Assembly: GCA_020845935.1 (NCBI GenBank)
Contig: JADLEV010000066.1
Location: 1 to 54,952, forward strand
Reading direction: 5' to 3'
Length of the DNA: 54,952 bases
Source of the DNA: Gammaproteobacteria bacterium
GTDB lineage: Bacteria; Pseudomonadota; Gammaproteobacteria; Ga0077536
How positions within the stretch are numbered: position 1 is the stretch's first letter; the number at the start of each line of letters is the position of its first letter. The notes under the pieces were generated by a model. That model did no database searches. It saw only the letters and a program-made list of their open reading frames with translations, and was not told the DNA's origin. Shown piece after piece: positions 27,732 through 37,004 of the stretch. The translations under genes were made by a program, and so were the position numbers.

Positions 27732-28652
27732 CTAGCGTCCTTCCATCATCGCGGTGATCGGTTTGATCACTGCCTTTGCCCACAACTCGTAGCCCCTGGC
27801 CGATGGATGCAGTCCGTCGCTCATGACGTCGGCCGGGATGTTGCCCTGCGCATCGAGGAACTCCTTGCCGATGTCGAGATAATGGACCTGCTCGCCGTCG
27901 TGCAGCTTGGCGATGGTGGCGTTGATCTCGGCAATCGTCGTGCGCACCGGGTCATCGGCACGTCCGCGCGGAAATACCGCGAGCAGCAGGATTTTCGCCT
28001 GCGGAAAACGCGTCCGCAGTTCCTGTACCACGGCGCCGATGCCTTCGGCAATCTCGCCGGCGCTGTTGCGAGCGGTGTTGTTGGTGCCGATCATCAGCAT
28101 CACCGCGCGTGGTTTGAAGCCCGTGCCTTCGCCATGCTGTAACCGGTATAGCACCCCTTGCGTGGTATCGCCGGCAATGCCGAAATTGGCGATACGCCAT
28201 TTGCCGAAATACTGCTCAAGGATCGCCTTGCCGGCGAAGTTGCCTTCGGCATTGCGCCAGAAGTCGGTGATCGAATCACCCATGAACAACAGCTCCGCAT
28301 CGCCTTGTGCGGCGACTTCGAGGTTCGCCTGGTGTTTAGCCTGAAACATCGGCGCGAGGTTCGGCACGATCGCCGAATTCGGCTGCGGCGGCCGCACTTC
28401 GAGCAGGCCCGGATACTTCGTGACGAGGGTGCGGGTACGGACGTCGGTGCTGGCGAGGAATTGGTCGAAACCGCGCCGCACGGTCTCGATTTCCTCCGCC
28501 GTGGGCCGTGGCATCGCGACCGCAGCCGGCACCGTTGCCGGCTGCTGCGCGGCGGCGTCGGCCAATGCCAACAACAACAGGCACCCAGCGGGTGCCAGCA
28601 CCTGCCGATTGACCGGCCGTAGCCGAACCCGGGATTCGATGGCGTGATTCAT
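27732..28652 (-). CDS. Secreted SGNH/GDSL-type hydrolase
   Basis: Protein of 306 residues with a signal peptide (about 1-36, ending ADAAAQ) and an SGNH esterase/acetylhydrolase fold. Block I is LLFMGDSITDFW (nucleophile serine), block II is NFGIAGDTTQG, block III is MIGTNNTARN, and block V is MSDGLHPSARGYELW with the Asp-x2-His dyad. It resembles the platelet-activating-factor acetylhydrolase-like group that includes carbohydrate acetylesterases. The substrate cannot be read from sequence. AGAGGA lies seven bases before the ATG. It follows the type II secretion operon on the same strand after a 77-base gap containing a hairpin, so it may be a secreted substrate or simply a neighbour. Confidence 0.88.
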   Translation of the reverse strand: MNHAIESRVRLRPVNRQVLAPAGCLLLLALADAAAQQPATVPAAVAMPRPTAEEIETVRRGFDQFLASTDVRTRTLVTKYPGLLEVRPPQPNSAIVPNLAPMFQAKHQANLEVAAQGDAELLFMGDSITDFWRNAEGNFAGKAILEQYFGKWRIANFGIAGDTTQGVLYRLQHGEGTGFKPRAVMLMIGTNNTARNSAGEIAEGIGAVVQELRTRFPQAKILLLAVFPRGRADDPVRTTIAEINATIAKLHDGEQVHYLDIGKEFLDAQGNIPADVMSDGLHPSARGYELWAKAVIKPITAMMEGR

Positions 28653-28688
28653 CTCTTGTTCCTCTCTGTCGCTGTCGTTGTCGGAGTT

Positions 28689-28715
28689 GCTGCCGGAACG
28701 CCGGTTGCCGGCAGC
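28689..28715 (-). terminator. Candidate hairpin after the type II secretion operon
   Basis: GCTGCCGG (28689-28696) pairs with CCGGCAGC (28708-28715) around an 11-base loop, just downstream of the last gene of the leftward operon. No T-run follows on the minus strand, so this is at best a Rho-assisted or weak terminator. Confidence 0.4.
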
Positions 28716-28729
28716 GCCACGATCCGTCG

Positions 28730-29230
28730 CTACCGGAAATACGCCGCGCGCGCTTCCTTCAGCTGGATGCTTGCTTCGTAATGCTCTTTGAGCGCCTCGA
28801 GGAATTCCGGATGCTCGCGCGCCAACGCCGCCATCCGTTCCCGCAACTTGCCGTTCTGCTCGGCGATCACCTGCGCTGCCGGAATCACCGGATGCCCCTC
28901 CAGGAATGCCAGCGCCTCATCGCGCTCGGCGTCGTCGGCGAATTGGGGAGCACAGCGCCGGCGTTTGATGTTCGAGCCTATCGGCGCCACCTGCTGGCAA
29001 TGGATATCGTAACGCCGGTCGTCGTTCAATCCATTGAACACGTCGTAGACCCGCAATTCGGCATCCTCCATCTGGCGGCGCAGCGTCGAAAGCGTGCGCT
29101 GTCCGACGATGACGATTTCCTCGATATCCTCGGCAACCGCCGGCGCCGCGGTCGGTGCGGTTGGCTGGGCCGAACCAAGCGTGGCACAGAGGAACAGCAT
29201 CAAGCCTGAAAAGATCCGCTGTGTTCGCAT
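28730..29230 (-). CDS. Small secreted protein of unknown function, paralogue A
   Basis: Protein of 166 residues with a signal peptide (about 1-21, ending LGSAQ), then IEEIVIVGQR, LRRQMEDAELRVYDVFNGLN, RYDIHCQQ and a second cysteine in RRRCAPQF. The C-terminal third is a charged helix (EQNGKLRERMAALAREHPEF). A paralogue of almost the same size lies at 40863-41357. The two share the EEI-x-I-x-G-x-R opening, ELR-x-YD-x-FN-x-LN, RYDIHCQ and both cysteines, which probably form a disulfide. It begins seven bases after the gspD stop, so it is the last gene of the type II secretion operon. Function not recognised; the opening resembles a TonB-box-like stretch. Confidence 0.8.
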   Translation of the reverse strand: MRTQRIFSGLMLFLCATLGSAQPTAPTAAPAVAEDIEEIVIVGQRTLSTLRRQMEDAELRVYDVFNGLNDDRRYDIHCQQVAPIGSNIKRRRCAPQFADDAERDEALAFLEGHPVIPAAQVIAEQNGKLRERMAALAREHPEFLEALKEHYEASIQLKEARAAYFR

Positions 29231-29236
29231 ATCAGG

Positions 29237-31651
29237 TCATCGCTCCGGTACCTGAAACTCGATCCCCTCGAGTTTCCGTTTGTATTCGTCGGTGACCGCG
29301 CGCGCCTCGGCGGTGTTGCTCACCGCCGTCGGCGTGATCAGCACGACCAGTTCGGTCTTGGCGCGAGTCTCGCGCCGGCCGCTGAACAACAGCCCCGCCA
29401 CGGGGAGGTCCTTGAGAAACGGGATGCCGCCCTTGGTCCGCTCGCTGTCATCGCGAATCAGGCCACCGAGTACCAGCGTCTCGCCACTTTGCACGGCGAC
29501 GCTGGTCTCGATCAAGCGTTGCAGGATGGTCGGCGAATCGATGTCCGATGAATCGGTCTTGCTGGCGTCGTTCACTTCCTGACGAATCTCCATCACCACC
29601 ATGCCGCCCGAGTTCACGCGCGGCAGAACTTGCAGCGTGACGCCGGTGTCGATGTACTGGATCTGGCTGGTGATCGTCGTACCGACCTGGTTGTTCACGG
29701 TCGTGACACCGGCGGTGTTCGCGGTCTCGGAAGTGCGCACCGGCACACGGTTACCGACCTGGATGGTCGCTTCGTGGTTGTCGAGCACCATCATCGACGG
29801 CGACGACAGCACGCGCAGCCGGGCGTCGGAGGCGATCGCATTGAGGATCGCACGGGTCGCGGCAGCATCGAACACCCGATAGGTGAAGTGCGCCGGGTTG
29901 GTCAGCGCGCCTGCCAGTGCGCTGGTGGTGCCGACGATGTTGCCGGCCTGGTCGGTGACGTTCTGCGTGACCGCACCGCTGTTCGGGATGTTCATGCCGA
30001 ACGTGCTGTTGTACTTGTCGACGCCGGCGTTGACGAACCATTGCAGGCCGTACTGCAAATCGTCGCTCAGCGAGACTTCGACGATGGTCGCCTCGACCAG
30101 CACCTGCAACGGTTGCACGTCGAGCTTGCGAATGGCTTGCTCGATCTGGGCGTAGTCGGTTGCGGAGGCCATGATCAGCAACGCATTGTTCTCGACATCG
30201 GCAATCACGGCGACGTTCTCCGCAGTGATCTCGCCGGCGATCTGGCCGGTGGTACGCGCGCCACCAGCCTGGGTCACACCCGCTGCCGCCGCGCTCAGTT
30301 GCGGTGACGCGGTACGCTGTTGCGCCGGCGCATTACCCGCTATCACGATCCCCTGCCCACCCGGCCCGGGGACGACGAAGGCTTGTTGCGTCAAGCCACC
30401 ACCGGCCGCCGGCTGGCCGGCGCGCACCGCCGCGGGTGTCGCCGGCGCCGTGCTTGCTCCGGTGGCACCGCGCACCTGGCCTCCGGCTGGCGCTCCTTGG
30501 GACGGCGCCTGGGCTTGCGCCTGGCGCTGGGCTGCTGCCTGGCTTGCTTCGCGGGCATCGAACAACTGGTTGAGCAGTGTGGCGATGGCTTCGGCGTCGC
30601 CGTGCTGCAAGTGGTAGACGTACATGTTGAGGCCATCGGGTCGGGTGCTCGGACCGGCTTGATCGAGCCGGCGGATCCACTGTTCCACCTCCTCGATGTA
30701 GCGGCGCTGCGGCGAGATTGCCAGGACCGCGTTGATTCGTTCGATGGCACTGAACCGCACCATGCCGGCGAGCGGCGAGGTTTGCTCGGCATTGCTGCGG
30801 GTATCGATGCCGAGCAACTGATTCAGTTCGGTGACCATCGTCGTGGCATCGACATGGCTCAATCGGAACAGGCCGACCGAGGTTCCGGCCATCTGATCGA
30901 CGTCGAACGTCTGGATGGTGTCCCGCAGATTGAACAGTTCGCTCTGCGTGCCGCCCAGGATCAGCAGATTGCGATAGTCGTCGAGTTGCACCGAGGCCCG
31001 ACCCGACTTCACCGGCTCGAGGATCTTCGCCATGTCGCGCGCGCTGATGAAGCGCAGCGGCACGACGAGGATCTGGTAACCCCGTTCGGCGCTCAGGCGG
31101 GTACTCGGCGTCAACCCGACCAGGTTGTCGTCGATTGGCACGATTTCATAAAAGTCATTGTTCTTCAGTAGTGCAGCGCCGTTCATCCGCAGGACGCTGT
31201 CGAGTACCGGAATCAGCGCCTCACGGGTCACCGGGCTGACGGTCCGCATCGAGATCGTGCCGACGACGGCATCGTTGATCATGTAGTTGAGGCCGAGGTT
31301 GTCGCCGAGAATGGCCTTGACGACTTCGCTGACCGCCTGATTCTGGAAGTTCAACGTCACCGTGCCCTCGCCGCTCGCGGCGATCGGCGGCGCGGCCGCC
31401 GCGCCGATGAACGCCCCGGTGCCGCCGAAGATCTGGCTGGCCGGCGGTTGCACCGCCGGCCCCGGCGCGGCGATCGGCCCGGACTCCGCCACCAATACTT
31501 GCGGCGCCTGTGCCGCGGCGGCGGCCGAAGTAGGCAGTGGAATCGGTTCCCGACCTGCGGGCGGATGCAACGTGGCGCAGGAACTCAACAACAGCATGCC
31601 CAGTACCCCGGCCGTACCGACCCGCCCTTGTGCTCTGCAAAGCTTGTCCAC
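29237..31651 (-). CDS. gspD: Type II secretion secretin GspD (lipoprotein form)
   Basis: Outer-membrane pore of the type II secretion system, 804 residues. The signal peptide ends in the lipobox LLLSSC, so it is probably self-piloting or lipid-anchored. The N0 domain starts near TVTLNFQNQAVSEVVKAIL. Secretin N1-N3 domains follow (YQILVVPLRFISARDMAKIL, VGLFRLSHVDATTMV), with a low-complexity Ala/Gln/Gly stretch of about 80 residues inserted after NQLFDAREAS. The secretin core has VLSSPSMMVLDNHEA and the C-terminal gate TLVLGGLIRDDS. The start is GTG at 31651, preceded by AGGAAGAG. It closes the E-F-G-H-I-J-K-L-M-N-D order seen in Xanthomonas xps. Confidence 0.95.
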   Translation of the reverse strand: MDKLCRAQGRVGTAGVLGMLLLSSCATLHPPAGREPIPLPTSAAAAAQAPQVLVAESGPIAAPGPAVQPPASQIFGGTGAFIGAAAAPPIAASGEGTVTLNFQNQAVSEVVKAILGDNLGLNYMINDAVVGTISMRTVSPVTREALIPVLDSVLRMNGAALLKNNDFYEIVPIDDNLVGLTPSTRLSAERGYQILVVPLRFISARDMAKILEPVKSGRASVQLDDYRNLLILGGTQSELFNLRDTIQTFDVDQMAGTSVGLFRLSHVDATTMVTELNQLLGIDTRSNAEQTSPLAGMVRFSAIERINAVLAISPQRRYIEEVEQWIRRLDQAGPSTRPDGLNMYVYHLQHGDAEAIATLLNQLFDAREASQAAAQRQAQAQAPSQGAPAGGQVRGATGASTAPATPAAVRAGQPAAGGGLTQQAFVVPGPGGQGIVIAGNAPAQQRTASPQLSAAAAGVTQAGGARTTGQIAGEITAENVAVIADVENNALLIMASATDYAQIEQAIRKLDVQPLQVLVEATIVEVSLSDDLQYGLQWFVNAGVDKYNSTFGMNIPNSGAVTQNVTDQAGNIVGTTSALAGALTNPAHFTYRVFDAAATRAILNAIASDARLRVLSSPSMMVLDNHEATIQVGNRVPVRTSETANTAGVTTVNNQVGTTITSQIQYIDTGVTLQVLPRVNSGGMVVMEIRQEVNDASKTDSSDIDSPTILQRLIETSVAVQSGETLVLGGLIRDDSERTKGGIPFLKDLPVAGLLFSGRRETRAKTELVVLITPTAVSNTAEARAVTDEYKRKLEGIEFQVPER

Positions 31652-31685
31652 TCTCGCTCTTCCTTTTCGTCAATCGTCGTCCAGC

Positions 31686-32531
31686 TTAACGGCCTGGACC
31701 GAAGCCGTTGCCGGCGCCACCCGGTGGTCCGCCGCTCCAACCGCCGAAACCGCCCTGCCCCTGCTGCGGGAAATTGCCTGGCCCCGGTTGCGGCCCGAAA
31801 TTGCCACCGCCGGGAAAGCCGTTCGCGCCCGGCGGCATGCCGTTGTCCTGCATGCGATTGCGGAACTGCTCAGGAATCTGCAACTCACCGCGTTGGAACT
31901 GATCGCGCAGTTGCTGAATGAGCGCCCGCCGCTGCTCCGGCGAGGCATCCCGCATTGTTTCCATCATGCGCGCCGGATCCAGGTTGCCCGACAGGCCCTG
32001 CGCCCGGATCGCCTCGATCCGTACCTGTGATTGCAATGCCTCGATCGGCGTGTCCTTCAACGGCAGGACTTCCTGGGCACCGGCGGCATTGGTCAGATTC
32101 ACCAGGTTCGGTTCGATGCCGGCGATGCGCCACTGTTCCAGGCTTTCGCCCGGCTGCAGCTTCAGCCGTTGCGGCTTGTCACCACCGACTGACGTGAACA
32201 AGGCGAATCGTTTGTCGCCGGTATCGACCACGCCGGTCAAAGCCCAGCGTTCGGCGAGGTTGCTGAGCACCAGTTGCTTCGCGGGCTCTTTCGGTTTGCG
32301 GTCCGCGGCGAACAGCGAGCGATTGACCGCGTCATCGAACTCGAAGCGTGGCGCCGGCGCCGGCAGTGCGCTGACCGCCGGCTCGTTCGCGAGCGAGATG
32401 GCGGTATCGCCGGTCGGGGCCCTGCCGGCCAGCGACAGCGTGACGATTTCGGCGGCAATGACAACCCCGACGCTGCCAAGGGCAAAGAGCAGAAGCCGAG
32501 TCAGGGGATTGCGACATCGGGAAGCAGCCAT
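31686..32531 (-). CDS. gspN: Type II secretion inner-membrane protein GspN/GspC-like (XpsN type)
   Basis: Protein of 281 residues in the position of XpsN. It has one N-terminal membrane segment (about 12-34, LLLFALGSVGVVIAAEIV). A periplasmic domain follows, with LAERWALTGVVDTGDKRFAL and LQPGESLEQWRIAGIEPNLV, which resembles the homology region of GspC that contacts the secretin. The C-terminal 60 or so residues are almost entirely Gly, Pro, Gln, Asn and Phe. No separate gspC is present, so this protein probably does the GspC job of linking the inner-membrane platform to GspD. Its ATG overlaps the gspM stop (TGATG). Confidence 0.8.
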   Translation of the reverse strand: MAASRCRNPLTRLLLFALGSVGVVIAAEIVTLSLAGRAPTGDTAISLANEPAVSALPAPAPRFEFDDAVNRSLFAADRKPKEPAKQLVLSNLAERWALTGVVDTGDKRFALFTSVGGDKPQRLKLQPGESLEQWRIAGIEPNLVNLTNAAGAQEVLPLKDTPIEALQSQVRIEAIRAQGLSGNLDPARMMETMRDASPEQRRALIQQLRDQFQRGELQIPEQFRNRMQDNGMPPGANGFPGGGNFGPQPGPGNFPQQGQGGFGGWSGGPPGGAGNGFGPGR

Positions 32532-33199
32532 CAGGGATTCCTCATCGGTAGGTAGCCAACGATGTCCAGTCGCACGTCGAGGCTCATGCGCGAGGCGCTT
32601 CGTCCCGTCGCGCGATCCGGTTGCGGCCGGTCGCGATCGCGGCGGTTGCCGCGAAACGCTTCATTCGGGTCGGCGCCTGGCGCCGGGCCGCGCGCGTTGC
32701 GGTCCGATGGCATGGCACTGGAGCCGACCGTCAATGCCTCGACCACGACCAGCGGCCGCGCTTGTTCGAGCCGATAAAGCAAATCGACCAGGTTGCGAAT
32801 CTCGCAGTTGACCTGCAAGCGCAAGCCGATCGCTTGCGCACCGGCCAGGGTCTGCGCCTGATAATCCTGGCTGGTGATCAACACCCCGCCGCTCGCCTGC
32901 ACCGCACCGTTGACCAGCGCCCGCAGATTCGCCGATGCCAGCGCCGGGTTCTCGCCGCTGAGAAACACGTTGTCCTGCGCGCCCTGCCCGGTCGCGCTGG
33001 CAAAGGCGGCGTCGATCTCGCTGGCGTTGTCGAGCAACGATTCATAGGTCGCGAGCCGGCGCTGCTGCATCGCGATGCTCTGAGCATTGTCGCGATAGGT
33101 CGTCGCCAGTGGCATGACGCCGTAGAAAATCAGCGCCAGCAGCGTCAGCAGTGCCAGCGACAGCGCGGCGAACCGGTTCATGCCCGGCGACATGTTCAT
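32531..33199 (-). CDS. gspM: Type II secretion platform protein GspM (PilO-like)
   Basis: Protein of 222 residues with one N-terminal membrane helix (about 8-30, FAALSLALLTLLALIFYGVM). A coiled stretch follows (AQSIAMQQRRLATYESLL), then a ferredoxin-like periplasmic domain (GVLITSQDYQ, LRLQVNCEIRNLVDLLYRLE, LVVVEALTV). A Pro/Arg/Asp-rich linker of about 40 residues precedes the last strand SLDVRLDIVGYLPM. This is the GspM type found in Xanthomonas-like systems. It pairs with GspL, whose stop overlaps its ATG by four bases. Confidence 0.85.
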   Translation of the reverse strand: MNMSPGMNRFAALSLALLTLLALIFYGVMPLATTYRDNAQSIAMQQRRLATYESLLDNASEIDAAFASATGQGAQDNVFLSGENPALASANLRALVNGAVQASGGVLITSQDYQAQTLAGAQAIGLRLQVNCEIRNLVDLLYRLEQARPLVVVEALTVGSSAMPSDRNARGPAPGADPNEAFRGNRRDRDRPQPDRATGRSASRMSLDVRLDIVGYLPMRNP

Positions 33200-34317
33200 G
33201 GTTGCACTCCTTCGGTCAGCGCCAGTTTCAGTTCGAAACGCTCCATGTTGCTGACCGGATTGCGACTGACCGCCGCCGCAAATGTGACGTTGCGAAACAG
33301 TGGGTACCTTTCCAGGATCGCCACCAGGTCGGAGGCCTTGTTCGATTCGCCTTGAATCGTGACCGAACCGTTGGCATTCAACTCGAGCCGCGTCACCCAG
33401 GTGTTGTCCGGCAGCAGTCCGGTCAGATCCCGGACGATGCGTAACCTGTCCGGCGTCGCTGCGCGATGGGCCAGCAGCGCGTCACGCGCGTCGCGCCGGG
33501 TACGCCATTCCTGCAGGCGCGCCGCCGTTTGCGCCGTTGCGCGTTGCAGCGTCGCGGTGCGGTCCTGCAGCGCCGCGAGCTGTGCATGCTGCCAGTACAG
33601 CGGCAGACCCAACGCCACCACCAGCAGCGCCGCGAGCGCCACCAGCAGACCTTGGTTGGTCTTGTCGAGCAATGGCGCAGCGACCGGACGCTGCGCCGCA
33701 GGCAGCATGTTCCATCCCGAACCCGGTCGTTCGCCCGCTCGCGCATCGAGGGGAGGATAGATTGCCGTCGCGGTGAGATCGATGCGCGCAAGTCCGGCAC
33801 GGATCCGCTCGATATAGTCCGCCGGCGCCACGGCCAGCCGCACCCGGATCTGATCCTTTTCCGGGTAGCGACCGGTCACCTGATAGGCAGAGCGAACCTG
33901 GTCCTGGCGGAATGGTGTGAAGCGATCGATTTCAAAGCGAAAGACGTTGTCGAGATTGGCCTCGGTCGCAAGCGGCAGCGCCAGGTTCTGAACCAGCACG
34001 CGATCCGCCGGCAAGTGCACCGCGACCTGGACGCGTTCGGGCAGGTGCTCGCGGATGGTCGCGGCATACTCGGCGAGCTGCTGCTCGGCACCGGTCAGTA
34101 GCTCGCAGGAACCGAGCGAGCGGCTGCCGGCACGTGCCGTCAAACCGAGTGTTGCCCGGTCACCGGCGATCTCGACGTGTATCTCCGCCACCTCGCCAGA
34201 CAACAGCTTCGTCACCACGGCCGGCACCGCACGGCGCAGTTCGCCGCCCCACCAGTGCAGAAAATCGGTGACGACCGTGACGCCATGGCGAGTTCTGGTC
34301 GTGTTCGCGTTAGCCAT
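33196..34317 (-). CDS. gspL: Type II secretion platform protein GspL (PilM/PilN-like)
   Basis: Protein of 373 residues. The N-terminal half is cytoplasmic and actin-like (VHLPADRVLVQNLALPL, FEIDRFTPFRQDQVRSAY), the part that binds the GspE ATPase. A single membrane helix lies at about 225-245 (GLLVALAALLVVALGLPLYW). The C-terminal PilN-like periplasmic domain has DLTGLLPDNTWVTRLELN and SDLVAILERYPLFRNV. ATG at 34317 is chosen because AGGA lies seven bases upstream; a longer frame to 34404 would overlap gspK and adds an unlikely leader. It forms a complex with GspM. Confidence 0.88.
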   Translation of the reverse strand: MANANTTRTRHGVTVVTDFLHWWGGELRRAVPAVVTKLLSGEVAEIHVEIAGDRATLGLTARAGSRSLGSCELLTGAEQQLAEYAATIREHLPERVQVAVHLPADRVLVQNLALPLATEANLDNVFRFEIDRFTPFRQDQVRSAYQVTGRYPEKDQIRVRLAVAPADYIERIRAGLARIDLTATAIYPPLDARAGERPGSGWNMLPAAQRPVAAPLLDKTNQGLLVALAALLVVALGLPLYWQHAQLAALQDRTATLQRATAQTAARLQEWRTRRDARDALLAHRAATPDRLRIVRDLTGLLPDNTWVTRLELNANGSVTIQGESNKASDLVAILERYPLFRNVTFAAAVSRNPVSNMERFELKLALTEGVQP

Positions 34318-34363
34318 CACTCGTTCCTGGTCCGGCCGGCTCGGGCATGGAGCGCTTCCGCAA

Positions 34364-35356
34364 TCAACCTTGATCCGCGCTGGTCCGCGCGGGTAATTCC
34401 GCATACGGCCGCAGATCGAGCGTGCGGACCGACGGCTGCGACGTGTTGCGCGTGATCGTCACCGTGGTCGTCATGCCGGTACGACGGCCGTCTTCCGTAT
34501 AGGCGACGATCGACAACGTGTAGGTCGCAGCACCGGTCGCCACGGCACTACCGCTGGTGCCGCGGCTGCCGCGACTCGATCGGCTGCTGCGGCCGCCGCC
34601 GCCCTGATTCCCTTGCGCAGCGTAACGCTGCACTGCACCCGGCAACGAGGGCGCCGACACCTTGTCCCGATGGTTCTGACGCCGCTGGTCGATGTAGTCC
34701 TGCAGGATCCCCTCGGTTTCGTCCGAGATCGCCCGCAGCACGATGAGCGGCGCGACCGCCGGATTGACGGTAGCGCTGTCGCTGTAGATCGTGACGTACG
34801 GCCGAACCGCCTGATAAATCGCCTCGTCGAAACCGAGTACCTGGCGCAGCTCGGCGACATCCTCGAACGGCTCATCCTTGGCGCCGTTGGCCAACCCGGC
34901 GCGGTCGTACTCATCGTCCTCGGCGCCATGCATCGAGCGCAGCATGTCGGTATCCCGGTAATCCACGACGGCGTCGGCCAGCGCGAGCGCCCGGTCTTCG
35001 CCGAGGTCGAGCGCGAGCAAAAGCCGCGCCAGCAGCGTGCTGTCGGCGCGGTTGAGATCGATGCGACCGCTTTCATCGGTGACGGTGATGACGGCCTGAC
35101 CGCCGGGCAGCGCCAATTCCAGCGTCTCGCCATCCGCCAACAGGCGATCGGCGCTGGTGCGCGACAGCAGATTGAGCAGTGCGAGCTGCACCGCGCCATC
35201 GGCGACATGCCGGGCCTGGGCCGCGCCGACCAGGCTGGCCATGCTGCGCGTCGCCTGTCGGCTGGAATAGGTCATCGCGCCGGCCAGCACCGTGAGCAGT
35301 GCCAGCAGCCAGAGCACTGCCACCAGGATGAAACCGCGATTGCCGATCCGCGTCAT
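34364..35356 (-). CDS. gspK: Type II secretion minor pseudopilin GspK
   Basis: Pseudopilin of 330 residues, at the tip of the pseudopilus with GspI and GspJ. A prepilin-like leader ends RG before FILVAVLWLLALLTVLAG; as is usual for GspK the glutamate at position 5 is missing. The large helical domain includes GRIDLNRADSTLLARLLLAL and VVDYRDTDMLRSMHGAEDDE, the acidic calcium-binding region. A Gly/Ser/Arg-rich linker of about 25 residues near 250-280 (QGNQGGGGRSSRSSRGSRG) is unusual. Start taken at ATG 35356 so that the leader is short; an upstream ATG at 35383 is possible. Confidence 0.88.
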   Translation of the reverse strand: MTRIGNRGFILVAVLWLLALLTVLAGAMTYSSRQATRSMASLVGAAQARHVADGAVQLALLNLLSRTSADRLLADGETLELALPGGQAVITVTDESGRIDLNRADSTLLARLLLALDLGEDRALALADAVVDYRDTDMLRSMHGAEDDEYDRAGLANGAKDEPFEDVAELRQVLGFDEAIYQAVRPYVTIYSDSATVNPAVAPLIVLRAISDETEGILQDYIDQRRQNHRDKVSAPSLPGAVQRYAAQGNQGGGGRSSRSSRGSRGTSGSAVATGAATYTLSIVAYTEDGRRTGMTTTVTITRNTSQPSVRTLDLRPYAELPARTSADQG

Positions 35357-35363
35357 CCTGGCG

Positions 35364-36101
35364 TCACTGCAGCAGCCGCGCATACAGGCGTTGTTCGACC
35401 AGGCGCGGCATCACGGTGATTTCCGGCAAGGCCACCGGCTTGCGTTGGGCATCCGTGCGGCTGATCCGCAGCCGGATCAGTTCCGGCGTCGCCGCAGAAA
35501 ATTCCTCATCGGTCGGATCCCACTCTTGCACCCAGTGCCCCTCGTCCGCGGCATCGCGATAGAAGTAGCCGAGTGCGATCGCGTCGATGTCCGACGCGAT
35601 CGTGATGTGTTCCGGTTCGAGCTGCGAGGTCGCAGTCAGACCGTTCTGTGCATAGTTCTGCGTCACGGTGATGCTGCCATCGCCGCGGACCACGACGGCC
35701 TGGTCGGGGTCATAACGCACGTAGGACAGGCGCAACGCATCGTCGCCGGTGGTCTCGTCCGGTGCCACTTCGAGCGTCCACCAATACAGCACTCCGGCAT
35801 TGTCGAAACTCGGATACGGCGCGATGAACGTTGCCCGCTCCGGCCCACCGATGAACCCGTTCACCGTGTTGCCGGCACTGGTCTGCATCGAGACGAAACG
35901 GGCGTTCGCCAGATGCCGGCGCAAGGTCTGCGCCAGCAGGAATTCGTGTTCGGCGTGATCCTGCGCCTCGTTGACCTTGCGCCATGACTGCGAGCCGAGC
36001 CGCAACGAGCCGCCGAGCAGCAGCGACACCATCGCGACCAGCACCAGCGCGATCAACAGCTCGATCAGCGTGAAGCCGCGTTGGCCGCCCCGCGCCGTCA
36101 T
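35364..36101 (-). CDS. gspJ: Type II secretion minor pseudopilin GspJ
   Basis: Protein of 245 residues with a classical type IV prepilin leader: QRG then FTLIELLIALVLVAMVSLLL, with Glu at position 5 of the mature chain. The globular part contains LVEQRLYARLLQ at the end and QSWRKVNEAQDHAEHEF in the helical spine region. GspJ forms the tip complex with GspI and GspK. The ATG overlaps the gspI stop (ATGA), and its own stop lies just before the gspK ATG. Needs a prepilin peptidase (GspO), which is not in the window. Confidence 0.9.
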   Translation of the reverse strand: MTARGGQRGFTLIELLIALVLVAMVSLLLGGSLRLGSQSWRKVNEAQDHAEHEFLLAQTLRRHLANARFVSMQTSAGNTVNGFIGGPERATFIAPYPSFDNAGVLYWWTLEVAPDETTGDDALRLSYVRYDPDQAVVVRGDGSITVTQNYAQNGLTATSQLEPEHITIASDIDAIALGYFYRDAADEGHWVQEWDPTDEEFSAATPELIRLRISRTDAQRKPVALPEITVMPRLVEQRLYARLLQ

Positions 36102-36517
36102 TGCGGCAGCCCCAGGCGAATGGTCGACAGGGTCAGCGAGCGTGGCCGGCGTTCACCCCAGCTGACCGTGACCGCGAACAGATACGGTTGGTAATTTTGC
36201 GCCAGATCGAGCAGCGCACTTTCCTCGAACAGCGGTGGCTGCGGCTCCGGTTGGTATTCGCTGACCGAGGTCTGCCCACGGAAATAGTCGTCGCCCGGCC
36301 CATCGATGTCGCCGGGCGCGTAGTCTTCGGCAACGAGGGTCGCCAGACGCGATTCGGCGACCTGCAAGGCCTGGGAGTAGTCAGCGATGACGCGCGCGGC
36401 ACCACTCGTGCCGGAAAAGATCCGCAGCACGACCGCGAGACTCAGCGACAGCAGCGCCAGCGCCACGATGACTTCCAGCAGCGTGATGCCGCCCGCTCGG
36501 CGCGGTTCAGTCGCCAT
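36098..36517 (-). CDS. gspI: Type II secretion minor pseudopilin GspI
   Basis: Protein of 139 residues with the prepilin motif RAGG before ITLLEVIVALALLSLSLAVV. Glu5 is present and the leader is short, about 10 residues. The mature part, containing YSQALQVAESRLATLVAED, is typical of GspI. It nucleates the pseudopilus tip. The start overlaps the last 11 bases of gspH and the stop overlaps gspJ, so translation is coupled. Confidence 0.9.
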   Translation of the reverse strand: MATEPRRAGGITLLEVIVALALLSLSLAVVLRIFSGTSGAARVIADYSQALQVAESRLATLVAEDYAPGDIDGPGDDYFRGQTSVSEYQPEPQPPLFEESALLDLAQNYQPYLFAVTVSWGERRPRSLTLSTIRLGLPQ

Positions 36518-36983
36518 CAGTCAGACTCACTTCGCCGGTCAACCAAGCCACGTTGACCGCATAACTGCCCGCCGCCGAGGACAGGCGAACCGCGCCGCCG
36601 CTGGAACTGCCGTCCGGATAGAAGCGGATTGCCGGCAGCGCAGCCGCGGCATCGGCCGTGATCGCGATTGCGATCCCTTCCGGCAAGGTGATCCGATCCT
36701 GCGCCGGATAACGCAGATAGCCGGTGTCGTCCTGAGCCGCATCGATGCCGGTCACGCTGCTCGACACCATCGCCTCGACCCGCGCCGCGCGCAGCAGCGC
36801 GACCATCTGCCGTGTCTCCGCACGCAAGCGGGCGCTGTCGATGCCACCGCTGAATCGCACCGCGGTCACGGTGGAGACCAGCGCGAGGATTGCCAGCACG
36901 ACCAGCAGTTCGAGCAAGGTGAAGCCAGCACTGCCGGGGTGCGCCCGGCCGCTGCACCCGCCGCGATCGAGTCGTACCCTCAC
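36507..36983 (-). CDS. gspH: Type II secretion minor pseudopilin GspH
   Basis: Protein of 158 residues with a leader ending in GSAG before FTLLELLVVLAILALVSTVT. The globular domain has LRAETRQMVALLRAARVEAM, the GspH/FimT signature, and IRFYPDGSSSGGAVRL. The start is GTG at 36983, 21 bases after the gspG stop, giving a 20-residue leader; no ATG is available at a sensible place. GspH joins the pseudopilus shaft to the tip complex. Confidence 0.88.
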   Translation of the reverse strand: MRVRLDRGGCSGRAHPGSAGFTLLELLVVLAILALVSTVTAVRFSGGIDSARLRAETRQMVALLRAARVEAMVSSSVTGIDAAQDDTGYLRYPAQDRITLPEGIAIAITADAAAALPAIRFYPDGSSSGGAVRLSSAAGSYAVNVAWLTGEVSLTDGD

Positions 36984-37004
36984 CGTCGTGCGCCGTCCGA
37001 GCCC